Below are positions 1-10,612 of a stretch of DNA of 64,000 nucleotides, piece after piece; positions within the stretch are counted from its first letter, which is position 1, and every line of letters starts with the position of its first letter. The notes beneath the pieces are model-generated. The model was given only the letters and a program-made list of their open reading frames with translations. It did not search any database and was not told the DNA's origin. The translations under genes and the position numbers were made by a program. The stretch covers positions 38,192,001 to 38,256,000 of the forward strand of contig NW_026555341.1 of NCBI RefSeq assembly GCF_029017545.1. The letters run 5' to 3'. This stretch comes from Prosopis cineraria (Eukaryota; Streptophyta; Magnoliopsida; Fabales; Fabaceae).

Positions 1-1679
1 CAATCCTAAATAAGTTGATCTAAGCTCACCTTGAATGAGAGAATGGCCTTGGCCAAAGGTGTTTCTTCCCACTTTTAGACTACGAATTTGCCCTACTATG
101 CATATAATTGGGGTATTGTTTACTCCAATGTTGTATCTTTCAAATGCTAAGAAGCGTTTTCTCTAATACCACACCCTTTCTGGTGCTAAGGAGAGAATGT
201 TAGCAACACTGGGTGTCCCAAGGTATTAGCAAAAGCCATATGGATTTTCTCACTACTTCACTTAAGGTAAATTCCCACCCTCACTATCATAATTATGATT
301 TTCATATACAATGCAATCTACATGCTTTATCATTTAACATTTAATTAAAAATACAATTAACGAATGCATGTTATTTTCTTAAAATCAGTTTCGTTTCCCA
401 TTTTACAAGTGTTAAATAATATAAAAGTATAACAACATATTTAATTTCACAAACAACTTGTAAACATTTATACAAGCTAATAAACAGTATGAATTATTCG
501 ATTATCTCAACCTTTTAAACACAAGGGTTACTCCTAGCAATTATCACTCTTCTCACTTTCAATTGCTTAATATATACTTTAGTCATGTCAATTTATAAGA
601 TTAAGCACTATATGTCAATTTTTCAAATTAACATAAGTACTTAGTAGCACGATTAAGCTAACTTAAACTTCTAACTTCTCTTGTTAGACAACTCTAATCC
701 TTAATCAACCTCCATAAGCTTCCCATAATCTCTACTAACCCCATTAATTTCATATTTTTTTGGACCTAATTAACATTATGTCACATTCAATAGACTTTCA
801 TGAAATTCTTCCTATATATAATACCCTAGACCTAAGCAATGGCCACGTGCCCACCATTCAACATTTATCCAAGTTTTTTCCTTTTTTCATTTATAAACTA
901 TTATTTTGTTAATTTTCCTACTTATTCCTTTAGTGTGTGTGTGTGTATTATCTTGTTTTCCTTTTTATTTTCACATTATATATATCATATTTTTTTAGAT
1001 ATTTTAAATTCTCAAGTATAATTTATTTATAATTAATCAATTTTTTAAAAAAAGAAAAAATTAAATATTAAATGTATTTGATTTCATTATAATTTCAATA
1101 ATATTTAAATAAATATGATTTCTTAAAAAAGTTAAGATCTTATCTATTTAATCTAACCCAACCTTATAAATTTTTTGTTCTTCTAAAATATGTCTTACAA
1201 TTAATTCTTCAATTTTTTTGGCATTTTGAGTAAATTCTTCTTAGTCAAATAATTATATAGTAAATTCAAATTACCTTGAAATAATTTCTTCCTAATATTA
1301 ATTAAGTCTTAAAATTTAAATGATATGATTTTTTCCTAAGCCCAAATTATTTTAAACTATCTTAAATGTGAATTTGTCCTATCCTTAAACCCAAAAATAA
1401 TTTTAAGGGACTTCCCATAAAGTGAGCGGATGTTACAATCGACGCACATTAAACTTGGCATCCACATGAAATGATGTTTGTAGAGTTAAAAGGTCTGGTT
1501 TTGCTTAGAATATTCAATTTAATGTTTTCCAAGTTTTTGAATTGATATAGCTTGCTGGTTGAAATTGGTATGGCCATCAAATTTGGGCTGGAGAAGTTTC
1601 CTTTTGTGAAGATTGAAATCAGGATCGTTAAAGATGAATAAATAGAGAGAGGTGGAGGGAGAGAGAAGGAATGAGCTAG
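1..1679. other. AT-rich intergenic stretch, no gene seen
   Basis: No reading frame with recognisable protein features was found on either strand. The sequence is AT-rich with a short GT run near 932-946. No tRNA, LTR or inverted-repeat structure was recognised here, apart from the decayed repeat that starts near 1680. Confidence 0.6.
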
Positions 1680-1858
1680 GTGTCATTTTTTTATAAAAAA
1701 AATGCCACGTGATAGTTAAAATCAAACTAACGATCAATACTGATGAAAGGATAAAATTACTCTCTTTTTAAAAGTTTTGAGATAAAATTATTCCAAACAA
1801 AAGTTTAGGGTGCCAGATGCTTTTAAAGAAAAAGTTTTAAGGCATTTTATTTATGCTC
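1680..1858 (+). repeat. Solitary terminal arm of the long-TIR element family seen at 27965-29415
   Basis: Positions about 1735-1857 align by eye, with the same order of blocks, to the right terminus of the element ending near 29415: a GATAAAATTACTC-like block, then AAAAGTTTTGAGA, then AAAATTATT, then a TTTTAAAG..AAAGTTTTAAGG block. No matching inverted partner was found upstream, so this looks like a decayed or single-ended copy. A relationship by shared ancestry is an inference from hand alignment. Confidence 0.45.
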
Positions 1859-2197
1859 TTTACCCATTTTTTTACTTTAATTTTATATTGAGTTAATATG
1901 CAATTTGAACATTGAACTACAAGTTCAAAGGCGATTTGAATCCTAAACTTTTAAAAGGTACATTATGAACCCTAAATAATTAAAGTTGGGGCAATTTTAC
2001 CCTTACAGTTAAATTTAAACAAACATGTGCTGGTTTTTAAAAAATTGGAGCCTAATGTGCGATTTTCATTATTCTCATTCGCCCTTTCTCTCTTAGCTTC
2101 ATTTGAGAAAAATTATACATTAGGCCCCATTTTTTAAAAACTAATGGAAAAATTTGTTTAAAAATTTGTTTAAATTTAACGATGGGGAAAAATTGCC

Positions 2198-2441
2198 TGA
2201 AATGGAATGACAGCAACAGTGAATGGGAGAGGAAATAGCCATCCGTTCACGTCAATTACAATAGTTGCAATACCACCAATAACTAAAATAAAAACACGTT
2301 TGTAACTTGCCAATTGCCATTTATTTTCTAGCTATCAGTTTAAGCATCAGAGTAGTATAAATAGGAGTCCTCATTTCCTTGTAATCATCGAAGATTGAAA
2401 GCAATAAACTAGAGTTTGTTTCCCATTCGGTTTCTAAACCA
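2198..2441 (+). repeat. 5' LTR of the gypsy element
   Basis: It begins TGAAATGG and ends AAACCA (TG..CA), and contains a TATAAATA-type promoter motif near 2355. It is the same length as the 3' copy at 7486-7729. Confidence 0.85.
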
Positions 2442-2444
2442 TTT

Positions 2445-2456
2445 TGGTATCAGAGC
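2445..2456 (+). other. Primer binding site (initiator Met-tRNA type)
   Basis: TGGTATCAGAGC lies three bases after the 5' LTR. This is the usual plant retrotransposon primer site complementary to the 3' end of initiator methionine tRNA. Confidence 0.9.
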
Positions 2457-2840
2457 TTGGTCCAGAGAGCAAAAGAGTAAGATAGAGTTGAGGAACTATG
2501 TCGGAAAGGAGAAAAGCTTAGAGGAGGAGTGCCTGACTTGCTCGAACCTTGCATTCTAGGCATTTTTTTTAAGAAACTAATATCACCATCGTGCTTAAGA
2601 GATCCAAAAATATGAAATAGGAGGTTTCCCTTCGTCGAAAATGCTATCATGTGATTGCACGAGCTATCGCCGGAAGTCTATGCACCATCGCCATCGATCT
2701 ATGCACTTCACGCGCTTGCTAAAGGTTGAAGACGCTGACGTCACCCGACACATCACCTATTTTGACCAGTCAACAACATGTCAGAACAACCATATTCTAT
2801 CACGTGTCATATTTGACACATCATCCTGCCCAGTCAACCC

Positions 2841-3200
2841 AATTTTTCAAAATTGCAATTTGACCCCTAAACTTTTAGTATTTCCATTTCGATCCCTAAC
2901 CTTTTAAAATTCTATTTTGGACTCAAATCTTTTCAAAAATTACACTTTGACCCCCTTAACTTTACATAAATTCCATTTTGACCCTATATTTTTTCAAAAT
3001 CATACTTTGACCCCCAATACTTTCTAAAATTTCCATTTTTACCCCTATACCTTTTGAAATCCCTATTATGCCCCTATACTTTTCAAAATTCTCATTCTAC
3101 CCTTATATCCTTTCAACATTTTCATTTTTCTCCTAAATTTTTCCAATATTCCTACTTGCCCTTAAATTCACTAAAATTTCCATTTACCCTGATTTTTCTT
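2841..3200 (+). repeat. Degenerate ~30-35 bp tandem array in the gypsy leader
   Basis: About ten diverged units share the pattern TTTCAAAATT..CATTTTGACCCCTA.ACTT. The array lies between the primer site and the presumed gag start and carries no long frame. It appears to be an expanded untranslated leader repeat. Confidence 0.7.
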
Positions 3201-3235
3201 AGAAATTCCTTATCCTAGTCTTGACACCTAAAGAA

Positions 3236-4225
3236 ATGCCTCCAAAATGCAAGAATGTGCAGAAGGTTAAGATAGAAGAAATAAGACTTCGGATATGAGA
3301 GTTGGAAGCTATTATGAAAATATAGAGAACTCTGTTAGACAATAACATAGAAAACCCAGAAGGAGATTTGGGAAGCAGTAGCTTGTCATTCACTGACAAC
3401 CACTGCCGTTCTTGACAACAACAATTTCATTCTAATGACATCAAGGTAGACATTCTTGAATTCGAGAGAAGACTCCAACTAGACAAATTCACAGACTGGC
3501 TTCAAACTGTTGAACATGTATTTGAATATAAAGAGATTCTAGATGCCTAAAAAAGTCAAGATTGTTGCTCTTAAACTCAAAAAATATGCCTCTATTTGGT
3601 GAAAAAACCTCAGATGAAAGTGAGAACATGAGAGAAAGTGCAAGATTGAGACTTGAGAAAAAAATAAGACGTTAGCTTACCAGGAAATTTCTATTAGTCC
3701 ATTACTATGAGGATAACTTTCTCCAGCTACAAAATTTTTGACAAAGGTCCTTATCTGTAAAAGAATATACCAGAGAATTTGAACAACTCATGATAAAGTG
3801 TGACATTCAAGAGAAGAAGGAGCAAACAATAGCTCAACACCTTACAAGCATAAATACTAACATCAGTCGTCTAGTCTAGCTTTAGCAGTATTAGACCTCA
3901 GATGATGTAATCTATCTAGCCATACGAGTTGAGAAGTAGAAGCCTGAGAGAACATATTTCTAGCCCACTTCCTCTAAGGGCTATTCAGATACCCGTAAGA
4001 TGGAGTTTCAGCAAACCAACCCTTCAAGCAAGCCACAAACTAGTACTATACACAAACTACCACTCAATACCACGAAGGAATTTAGCTCTAAAGCAATTAA
4101 ATGCTTTAAATGCTAAGGATTTGGCCACATTGCTGTGGATAGTCCTACCTAGAGGGTTGTCACTATCAGGGAAGATAAGTGTATGAAGCACTTGAAGAAG
4201 ATGAGAAGGAAACTGAGTTTTACAA
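3236..4225 (+). pseudogene. gag pseudogene of the gypsy element
   Basis: An ATG at 3236 opens a gag-like reading: a basic start (MPPKCKNVQKVK), a stretch around 3450-3540 typical of plant gypsy capsid (a LDKFTDWLQTVEHVFEYKE-like segment), and a zinc knuckle near 4095-4150 reading CFKC-stop-GFGHIAVDS, in which the last cysteine and one internal codon are lost. Several TAG and TGA stops interrupt the frame where CAG, CGA or TGG would be expected. Only a 258-nt open piece (3929-4186) survives. It is not functional. Confidence 0.75.
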
Positions 4226-5634
4226 AATTGATCTAGTATATGGTGAAGAAGTCATGCCTATAGATTAGGGTGAAGTATTGGTGATTAGATAAAGTCTACA
4301 TATAACTGTAGTTAAGGACGAAACTTGGCTACAATGCAACATTTTTCACACTCGTTGCATGGCCTAAGAAAATGTTTGTAATGTCATCATTGATAATAGA
4401 AACTGTGAAAACGTAGTGTCTAACTACATGGTAGAGAAATTGAAGTTGCTAACACAAGACTATCCGCATCCGTATAAGCTTCGTTGGCTCAATAAGAGGA
4501 ATGATGTAAAAGTTTTTAAATAATATCTTGTGACTTTTTCTATTAGGAACAAGTATTGTGATGAAGTTTTATGTGATGTTATGATCTTTTCCAATCATAA
4601 AGCCCTTAAGTATTTAAATTCCCAGTAGAAAATCAGCCATAAGCATGCATGTTAGAGTGAAATCTTGCAGTCTTATACATTACTTACTAAGTATAAAGCT
4701 AGAAGTTTGAACTTCATAGCTGATGCTTTTAGTCATCGACATGCGCTGTTCATAACAATGCAAACCAAAGTTGTTGGATTTGACCTTATCAAAGAGCTGT
4801 ATCAGGATGATCCTAATTTCTGATAAGCATGGGAAGTGATTAAAGAACAACCTTTCCATTACTACTCCAGGCATAAAGGGCTCTTATTTCATGAAAAGAC
4901 CTTATGTATTCCTCAGTGTTTATTATAGGAAGCAATAATTTGGGAAGAGCATGACAATGGATTAGCCAAATATTTTAGACAGGATAAAACAGTTGACCTA
5001 GTAAAGGAGAACTTTTACTAGCCTTGACTTGAACAAGATGTCAACAGGCATATGCAGAGATGCAGAATTTTTCCCTTGGCCAAGTTCATAGGTTATACAT
5101 GCATTTATCGGTTCCAAAAATAGCTTGGGAAGATGTAAGCATGGATTTTATCCTTGGCTGATCCCATACTCAGAGATAAAAAGACTTTGTAATGGTTGTT
5201 GTGGATCGTTTATAAAAAATGGCCCATTTTGTTCCCTGTCAAAAGACTAATAATGCTTTTCAAGTTACTAACCTTTACTTTAAAGAGATTGTCTAACTCC
5301 ATGGCATTCCTAAAATGATCACATCTAATTGTAATGTTAAGTTTCTCAATCACTTTTGGAAGACACTATGGAAAAAGATGGAGACTAAGCATCAGTTTAG
5401 CAGTGCTAGTTATCCCAAATGGACGGTCAAACTGAAACTATAAACAGGGTTCTTGGCAATCATTTTTACAATTTCATGGGAAAGAATTTGAAGCAGCAAG
5501 ACTTCATCCTTGCTCAAGTTGAATTTACATACAATAACTCTGTCAGCCAAGCAATTGAGAAGTGTCCATTTGAAATTATTTATGGCACTTGTCCCCTTAG
5601 TCTATTAGACTTAACACCTTCACTTGACAAGTAA
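4226..5634 (+). pseudogene. pol pseudogene (protease, RNase H tail, integrase) lacking reverse transcriptase
   Basis: About 4226-4580 reads as a decayed aspartic-protease region. The reading then passes directly, near 4581-4592, into the end of RNase H (an NHKALKYLNSQ segment and FIADAFSHRHAL). The reverse transcriptase, normally more than a kilobase, is absent. Integrase follows from about 4870: a decayed HHCC region, a MDFILG segment near 5140, and DGQTE at 5419 heading an intact 71-codon piece (5419-5634). The segment near 5320 that should carry a catalytic aspartate reads TSNCNVKF, so the acidic residues are lost. Frame shifts occur near 5160-5200. The C-terminal part continues beyond the hAT insertion. 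Confidence 0.8.
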
Positions 5635-5649
5635 CAAGATAGTTCTAAT

Positions 5650-7118
5650 TAGGGGTGTTCATGGGTAAGGTCAAATCGGGCTAACAATGAACCCGAAGCC
5701 AATCTTAAAAGTGGAAGGGCTATGTTTGTTAGCCTAATGCTTGAACATGCCTGAAGATTGCTCGAGATTTCCAAGGTTAGGCACCAGGGTAGGGTCGGGC
5801 TAATAAGTATGTCCAATCCATCCTCTAAATTCCTTTTCTTTTTTCAAAGAAGTTTAGTTCTTTGGGCCTAAAACCATTAGACCAAAATCATATAAATGGA
5901 TAAAAAAATAGATTTAAGCTATGCATATACTTGCAACTGAACTTGGAGGAGAAGTAAAAAATTTAAATAAAAAAGCAAACAATGATCTTAAAAAACTAAC
6001 AAAAATATGATCCTAGAAGCAAAAAAATTATAAAATTAGATTTTGGAAGGAAAAAAATCAAATGAAGGAAAAATTTTAACTACAAATCAAACTTAAATAC
6101 AAAAAAAATGAAAGAAAAATCAAACTTAGAAGCAAAATATATATAACCAAAATCAGACCTAAAAGCTAAAACTATATAACCATAATAAAATCATCCATAA
6201 ACTCAAACCAACTTCAAGTACAATCATAAATTCTTGCATAGCTAGTTTGTTTCCAGTATGATTGTTGCCATTTTTGACATTAATAGATAGGACTAGCATG
6301 ACAAGTTCCTTAGTTTCAAAAATTTCTTAGATGTGCTTGTATAAGGGAACTCTTTTTGCTCCTACACATACTTAGTGAAACTCCAAAAATTGATTTAGCC
6401 ATAATACTCCCAATACTGTCAAAATATAGTCCTCCATTAATAGAAGAGGATCTACTCAATCAGCATGAAGAATAAGAAGAACACATGCAAAGGTCGGCTT
6501 CTTTAAATAGTAAAGCATCTAATTGGTCTAAAAAAGTAAAATAATACTAACTAGTAAGGCCAATGGTAACAGAAAAGGCAATACCCACAAACTGATGAAG
6601 AGATAAAGATGATGACACCCACAAAGTCATGAACTAGAGATAGCGATGAATCTAAGTGGAGATAGAGATCTAAGATGGTGATTAGCTAACGACATCGTTA
6701 CGCCCGAATCTAGTAGAGACGAATAGTGACTAAGAGACTAAGGGTGAGAATGAGAATGAGAGCATTTAAGGAGAATTTGCAATGGAGTGGAGTGGAGGAA
6801 AATTATGGCACAAATGAAGGGATAGGGATGGTGAAATGGCTAATAAATAAATGAGTAAAAAAAGTAAAATTTAACCCCACCACATCTCCCAAAAAGGCAC
6901 AGCATACTCTTATCTATTTTTTGGTATTTTATTACCTACGGTCAAGTTGAGCATGATTGTCCAACACCTTAACCCTAGCCCTAGCCTTGCCTGATGATTA
7001 AACCCGGCCTAACCATGCTCGAAAAACTTTGGCCATCTTTTTCTTCTATTAGGTTAGGAATTTTTTTGGTTTGGTCAAGTTGGGTGGACTAGGTTTTCGG
7101 GCACCCTAAATAGCCCTA
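5650..7118. mobile_element. Non-autonomous hAT-superfamily element inside the gypsy integrase
   Basis: It starts TAGGGGTGTTCATGGGT and ends ACCCTAAATAGCCCTA, giving imperfect terminal inverted repeats that begin TAGGG. It is flanked by an 8-bp duplication with one mismatch: GTTCTAAT (5642-5649) and ATTCTAAT (7119-7126). Eight-bp duplications and TAGGG-type ends are typical of hAT elements. The 1469-bp body is AT-rich and contains no transposase-like frame, so it must have been moved by an enzyme encoded elsewhere. Removing it rejoins the interrupted integrase reading. Confidence 0.85.
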
Positions 7119-7126
7119 ATTCTAAT

Positions 7127-7485
7127 GCAAATCAAAGGGTTAAGGAAATTAAGAAGTTGCATGAACAAGTTTGTGAATGAATACAGAAGCAGAACTTGAG
7201 ATACAAAACTCAATGAAACAAGCATCGGAAATATCAAACTTTTAACATGGAAGACTTGGTTTAGATACATCTGAGAAAGGAACGTTTTTCTAAACAACCA
7301 AATGCAAAGCTGTCCTCAAAAGCTAATGGTCCATTTAAGATTATGCAAAAAATCAACAACAATGCTTATAAGGTGAAATTACCTGGTTCTTATGGAGTGT
7401 CTACCACCTTTAATATTGTTAATCTATCTCCTTACATTGATGATAATGCCAAACTTGACTCGAGGGCAAGTTCCATAGAACTCAG
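7127..7485 (+). pseudogene. Integrase C-terminal / chromodomain-like remnant of the gypsy element
   Basis: The reading includes a MEDLV-stop-IHLRKERF segment, a GPFKIMQKINNNAYKVKLPG segment and a VNLSPY segment, typical of the end of plant gypsy pol. It is separated from the rest of integrase only by the hAT insertion. Stops interrupt it. A purine-rich stretch near 7478-7490 directly before the 3' LTR is the likely polypurine tract. Confidence 0.75.
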
Positions 7486-7729
7486 GGAAACAGAATGACA
7501 GTAGCAGTGAATGGGTAAGGAAATAGTCATCCATTCACGTCAGTTGCAACAGTTGCAAGACCACCAATAACTAAAATAAAAACACATTTATAACCTGCCA
7601 ATTGCCATTTATTTTCTAGCTATCAATTTAAGCATCAAAGTAGTATAAATAGGAGTCATTGTTTCCTTGTAAGCATGGAAGATTGAAAGCAATAAACTAG
7701 AGTTTGTTTCCCATTTGGTTTCTGAACCA
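7486..7729 (+). repeat. 3' LTR of the gypsy element
   Basis: Full-length partner of 2198-2441, ending GAACCA. Its first base is G where the 5' copy has T, so the canonical TG start has mutated. Confidence 0.85.
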
Positions 7730-7840
7730 TTGTCCCAACTTTAATTATTTAGAATTCAAAATATACTTTTTAAAAGTTTTGGGTTCAAATCGCCACTAGA
7801 TCTATAGCTTAAGGTTCCAATTGTATATTAACCTTTTTTA

Positions 7841-8981
7841 TATTTTATATACACACGCATGACTTTTTTCACCATTACTCGCACAAAGAACATCATCAAT
7901 CAATACATGAAAGAAAAACTACTTTAGAGGGAAATAACGCACTCCTATATCAACATCATAAACTCAATAAAAGCAGAGTCATGTTGTAGAATATTTCCTT
8001 TGAATAGCCTATATGGATCATGATTGGGCCGGTTCTATGCCAAGATCAACACGTAATATATCTATTACTTGAATAGCTATCCTTTTCCATTAATTACTTG
8101 CCTTTGTTACACACATGAAAAACAATTTGCAATATGCTTTGATTGTTACATGTCCCACAATTGGGAACATCATACATCAAACTCTGAAAATTAAAGATGT
8201 TTCGAGTGAAGGTGCTGTGATCAGCATGTGTCAAGATCCTGATCCCGCGCTTCACGTACATTTGTTTGTGTTCATATCAGTGTCGGCACGCATGTCATCG
8301 TCAAAAAAAGAAAAAAGAAAAAAAAAAAACAAAATTATCAGATATCTTCGACAACATCAGTCCCATCACGTATTGGGTGTGATACAAGTGTTTGATGTTA
8401 ATGTGTTCGGCTAGAGTGAATTAAAATATATATATTGAGCCAAGGTTCATAATATTAGAAGTTGGTGAGAAATTTGATCTACATATATATGATTAGCTGT
8501 GTTATGTCGGTGAGATCATAGGTTTAATATAATTGCACGTTAAGGTCATTTTCTTATTTAATGTTAATCCAAAAACTAAGAGTTAATTAGTGTGTTTAGA
8601 GTTTAGATTTTGGGGTATTCAAATGGGGTTTTAGTAAAAACAGAAATAATACGTTGCTGCTGCCAAAATGTAATTTTGGAGCCAGCCTAACTTGATTCCA
8701 AATACATACTGCGTGATAAATAGTCTAGATTTTGTGCTTATGAGATGACACGACAATGATTATGATCAGAAAAACCAAATTCAAGCAGAATTTCAAATTA
8801 TTAGATCCTTCTTCTTATGATTTATATAAAACGCATAACGGACTAATAAGTCTCTTACAGATAACAGACTTTTATTACAGACACACCTATAAGTGCTATC
8901 TAACTTGCAATTCAAATGTTAAGATTGCACCAAGGCCATTTATTTTAGGGGGAAATCTTGAAAGAAGAAATTAATAACAAT
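7841..8981. other. Intergenic, no gene recognised
   Basis: Short open stretches exist but show no protein-family features. There is an A-rich run near 8303-8330. Nothing else is supported. Confidence 0.55.
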
Positions 8982-9175
8982 TAAGTCTCAGATTTTTTTT
9001 ATAAAATAAGTTGTAAATATCCATTTAAATAATTTTAAATAAAGAGATTATAATTATAAATAAAAAAATTAAATTCTAAATGTAATTCTTAGTTTTATAA
9101 TTGGGATTTATATTTATAATTATGTAAATGAATATTTATAAATTATTTTTTAGAAAAATAATTTGTCAAGACCTA
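8982..9175. mobile_element. Small foldback MITE (~194 bp)
   Basis: The left end (TAAGTCTCAGA followed by AT-rich sequence with ATATCCATTTA) is the reverse complement, with mismatches, of the right end (TAAATGAATAT ... TTGTCAAGACCTA). There is no coding capacity. Superfamily and target duplication could not be decided. Confidence 0.6.
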
Positions 9176-9725
9176 ACTATCATTATTTTCTTATTTTGGA
9201 AACGCTGTTGTCATTCTCCTTTTATTTTAACATAAACATAAATGGCTAAAAGGGGAAAAAATGATTGGGTTAAATGTGGCCAGCTAATCAAATTGAATCA
9301 CACATAAATAAAAAATAACATATTAATCAGCTCAACCCTTGTATATATCAAGGAAATTTTATCCACTATATATTTATAAAGGTTTGAATGTTGATTAATA
9401 TCCACGTATACTTATTCTCTTATCTTTACAAGGATTTTTTTTTTTTGGGCAAATGAAATCAAAGATTGAAATAGTTTGAAATTAACAACCCCACTCGTAA
9501 ATGATAAATATTACAAGTGTATGTAATAATGAAAACCAATGTTATGTCAACATGCGCACAGCTGATAAACGCAAAAGAAGCAGCAGAGCATTTATTGGTG
9601 GTCATTTTCTATCACTCAATCAAAGTCACAAGATTAAGATTGATTAGTATATTAGTGTAACTGATTAAAAACACATTAATCATCGATCTCATGCTTATTA
9701 CATTAATTAATCCCATCTATTCCAT

Positions 9726-9733
9726 TATTTAAA
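9726..9733 (+). promoter_or_regulatory. TATA-like box of the defensin gene
   Basis: TATTTAAA lies about 108 bp before the ATG, followed by a CT-rich leader. Position and composition fit a plant core promoter. Confidence 0.5.
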
Positions 9734-9840
9734 GACGCCCCACCTCCCTCTTTCATTTGCATCAGCATCATCAAAGCTTAATTGATTCCTCACTCAATCC
9801 GTCTCTCTCTTGATCTCTCTATCATTCTGTCACTCCTCAC

Positions 9841-10612
9841 ATGGCTCGTTCTTTGAATCAACTTGTTTCTTTCATCTTCGTCGTCTTCCTCCTCCTTCTG
9901 GCCTCAGGTACGTAACACAAATGCTTTGTTTTGTATCAGAAATTTTGTTCAATTCATACTTCTTTCGAAGCGTTTTGTACGTAAGACAGATTTTTAATAT
10001 TCATATGTAGATTGTTTTTAAAACTTTAGTATCAGAACCAAGGTTTAGGCAAAGTCCAATTGCAAATTTTTAACTTCAACTTCTATTTCACCAAAACCAT
10101 GTATCACTTCTAGTTGTATAATGGAAGCATCTATTAAAAAGAAGATTTAACATTATTTTTATTCCGTTTTTAAGTATGAGTGAATTTGAATCAATATAAA
10201 ATTTTTTTACATAGAATAAAATTAAATTTTATAATTAATATATAATAAAAAAATGACTCATAAATTTAAACTTTAATATTTTGAATTAAGATATAGTCTT
10301 GTTATATTAACTATTACATACAACTTTATTTAACATGAAAATTCTCACATCTTAACAGTTTATATACTATTTAGCTGCTGGGTAATATAGTGTGCATATA
10401 CATAGTGAAATGATGGGGATGGGATGATTTATTTAGCAGGGATGGGGCCAAGAATGGTGGCAGAAGCAAGAACATGCGAGTCAAAGAGCCAACGCTTTAG
10501 AGGGATTTGTGTGAGGTCCTCTAACTGTGCCTCTGTCTGCCAGTCGGAGGGCTTTTCCGATGGCCATTGCCGTGGCTTCCGCCGTCGTTGTTTCTGTAGC
10601 AAACAATGCTGA
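9841..10612 (+). CDS. Plant defensin precursor (gamma-thionin family), 2 exons
   Basis: A secreted cysteine-rich antimicrobial peptide. Exon 1 (9841-9907) encodes a hydrophobic signal peptide starting MARSLNQLVSF and rich in F, V and L. GT at 9908 and AG at 10438-10439 bound a 532-bp intron that splits a Gly codon. Exon 2 (10440-10612, stop TGA) finishes the leader (GMGPRMVAEA) and encodes a 47-residue mature peptide starting RTCESKSQRF. It has eight cysteines at mature positions 3, 14, 20, 24, 34, 41, 43 and 47, the plant defensin pattern, with GHCRGFRRRCFC near the C-terminus. The intron in the signal peptide is the usual family architecture. The precursor is 79 aa with no acidic C-terminal propeptide, so it is of the class that is secreted directly. 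Family members typically act at fungal membranes; the target of this one cannot be told from sequence. It looks intact. Confidence 0.95.

Larger units (their letters stand above)
2198..7729 (+). mobile_element. Degenerate Ty3/gypsy LTR retrotransposon, internally deleted
   Basis: Two 244-bp LTRs (2198-2441 and 7486-7729) flank an internal region with a primer binding site, a gag-like frame with a zinc knuckle, a protease region, an RNase H tail, an integrase and a chromodomain-type integrase C-terminus. Gag-protease-RNase H-integrase order assigns it to Ty3/gypsy. Flanking TTGCC (2193-2197) and TTGTC (7730-7734) are a plausible 5-bp target duplication with one mismatch; the paired foldback arm carries TTGCC at this site. 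The LTRs differ at roughly 25 of 244 positions by hand count, so the insertion is old. Every coding part is broken by stops. A hAT element has inserted into the integrase. The reverse transcriptase is missing. Confidence 0.9.
1885..7840. mobile_element. Foldback (inverted-repeat) element, host of the nested gypsy and hAT insertions
   Basis: The left arm (about 1885-2090) is the reverse complement of the right arm, which is now split in two: 2105-2197 and 7735-7840. For example GCGATTTGAA at about 1931 matches TTCAAATCGCC at about 7785, and GCCTAATGT near 2050 matches ACATTAGGCC near 2118. Removing the LTR retrotransposon at 2198-7729 restores a palindromic element of about 430 bp with a small loop near 2091-2104. 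There is no coding capacity in the arms. It behaves like a non-autonomous foldback or MITE relic. Outer ends and target duplication are not sharply defined. Confidence 0.7.

Noticed and set aside
839..1021. 60-codon frame starting MATCPPFNIYPSFF
   Set aside because: Hydrophobic low-complexity reading of T-rich DNA, with no promoter or splice support.
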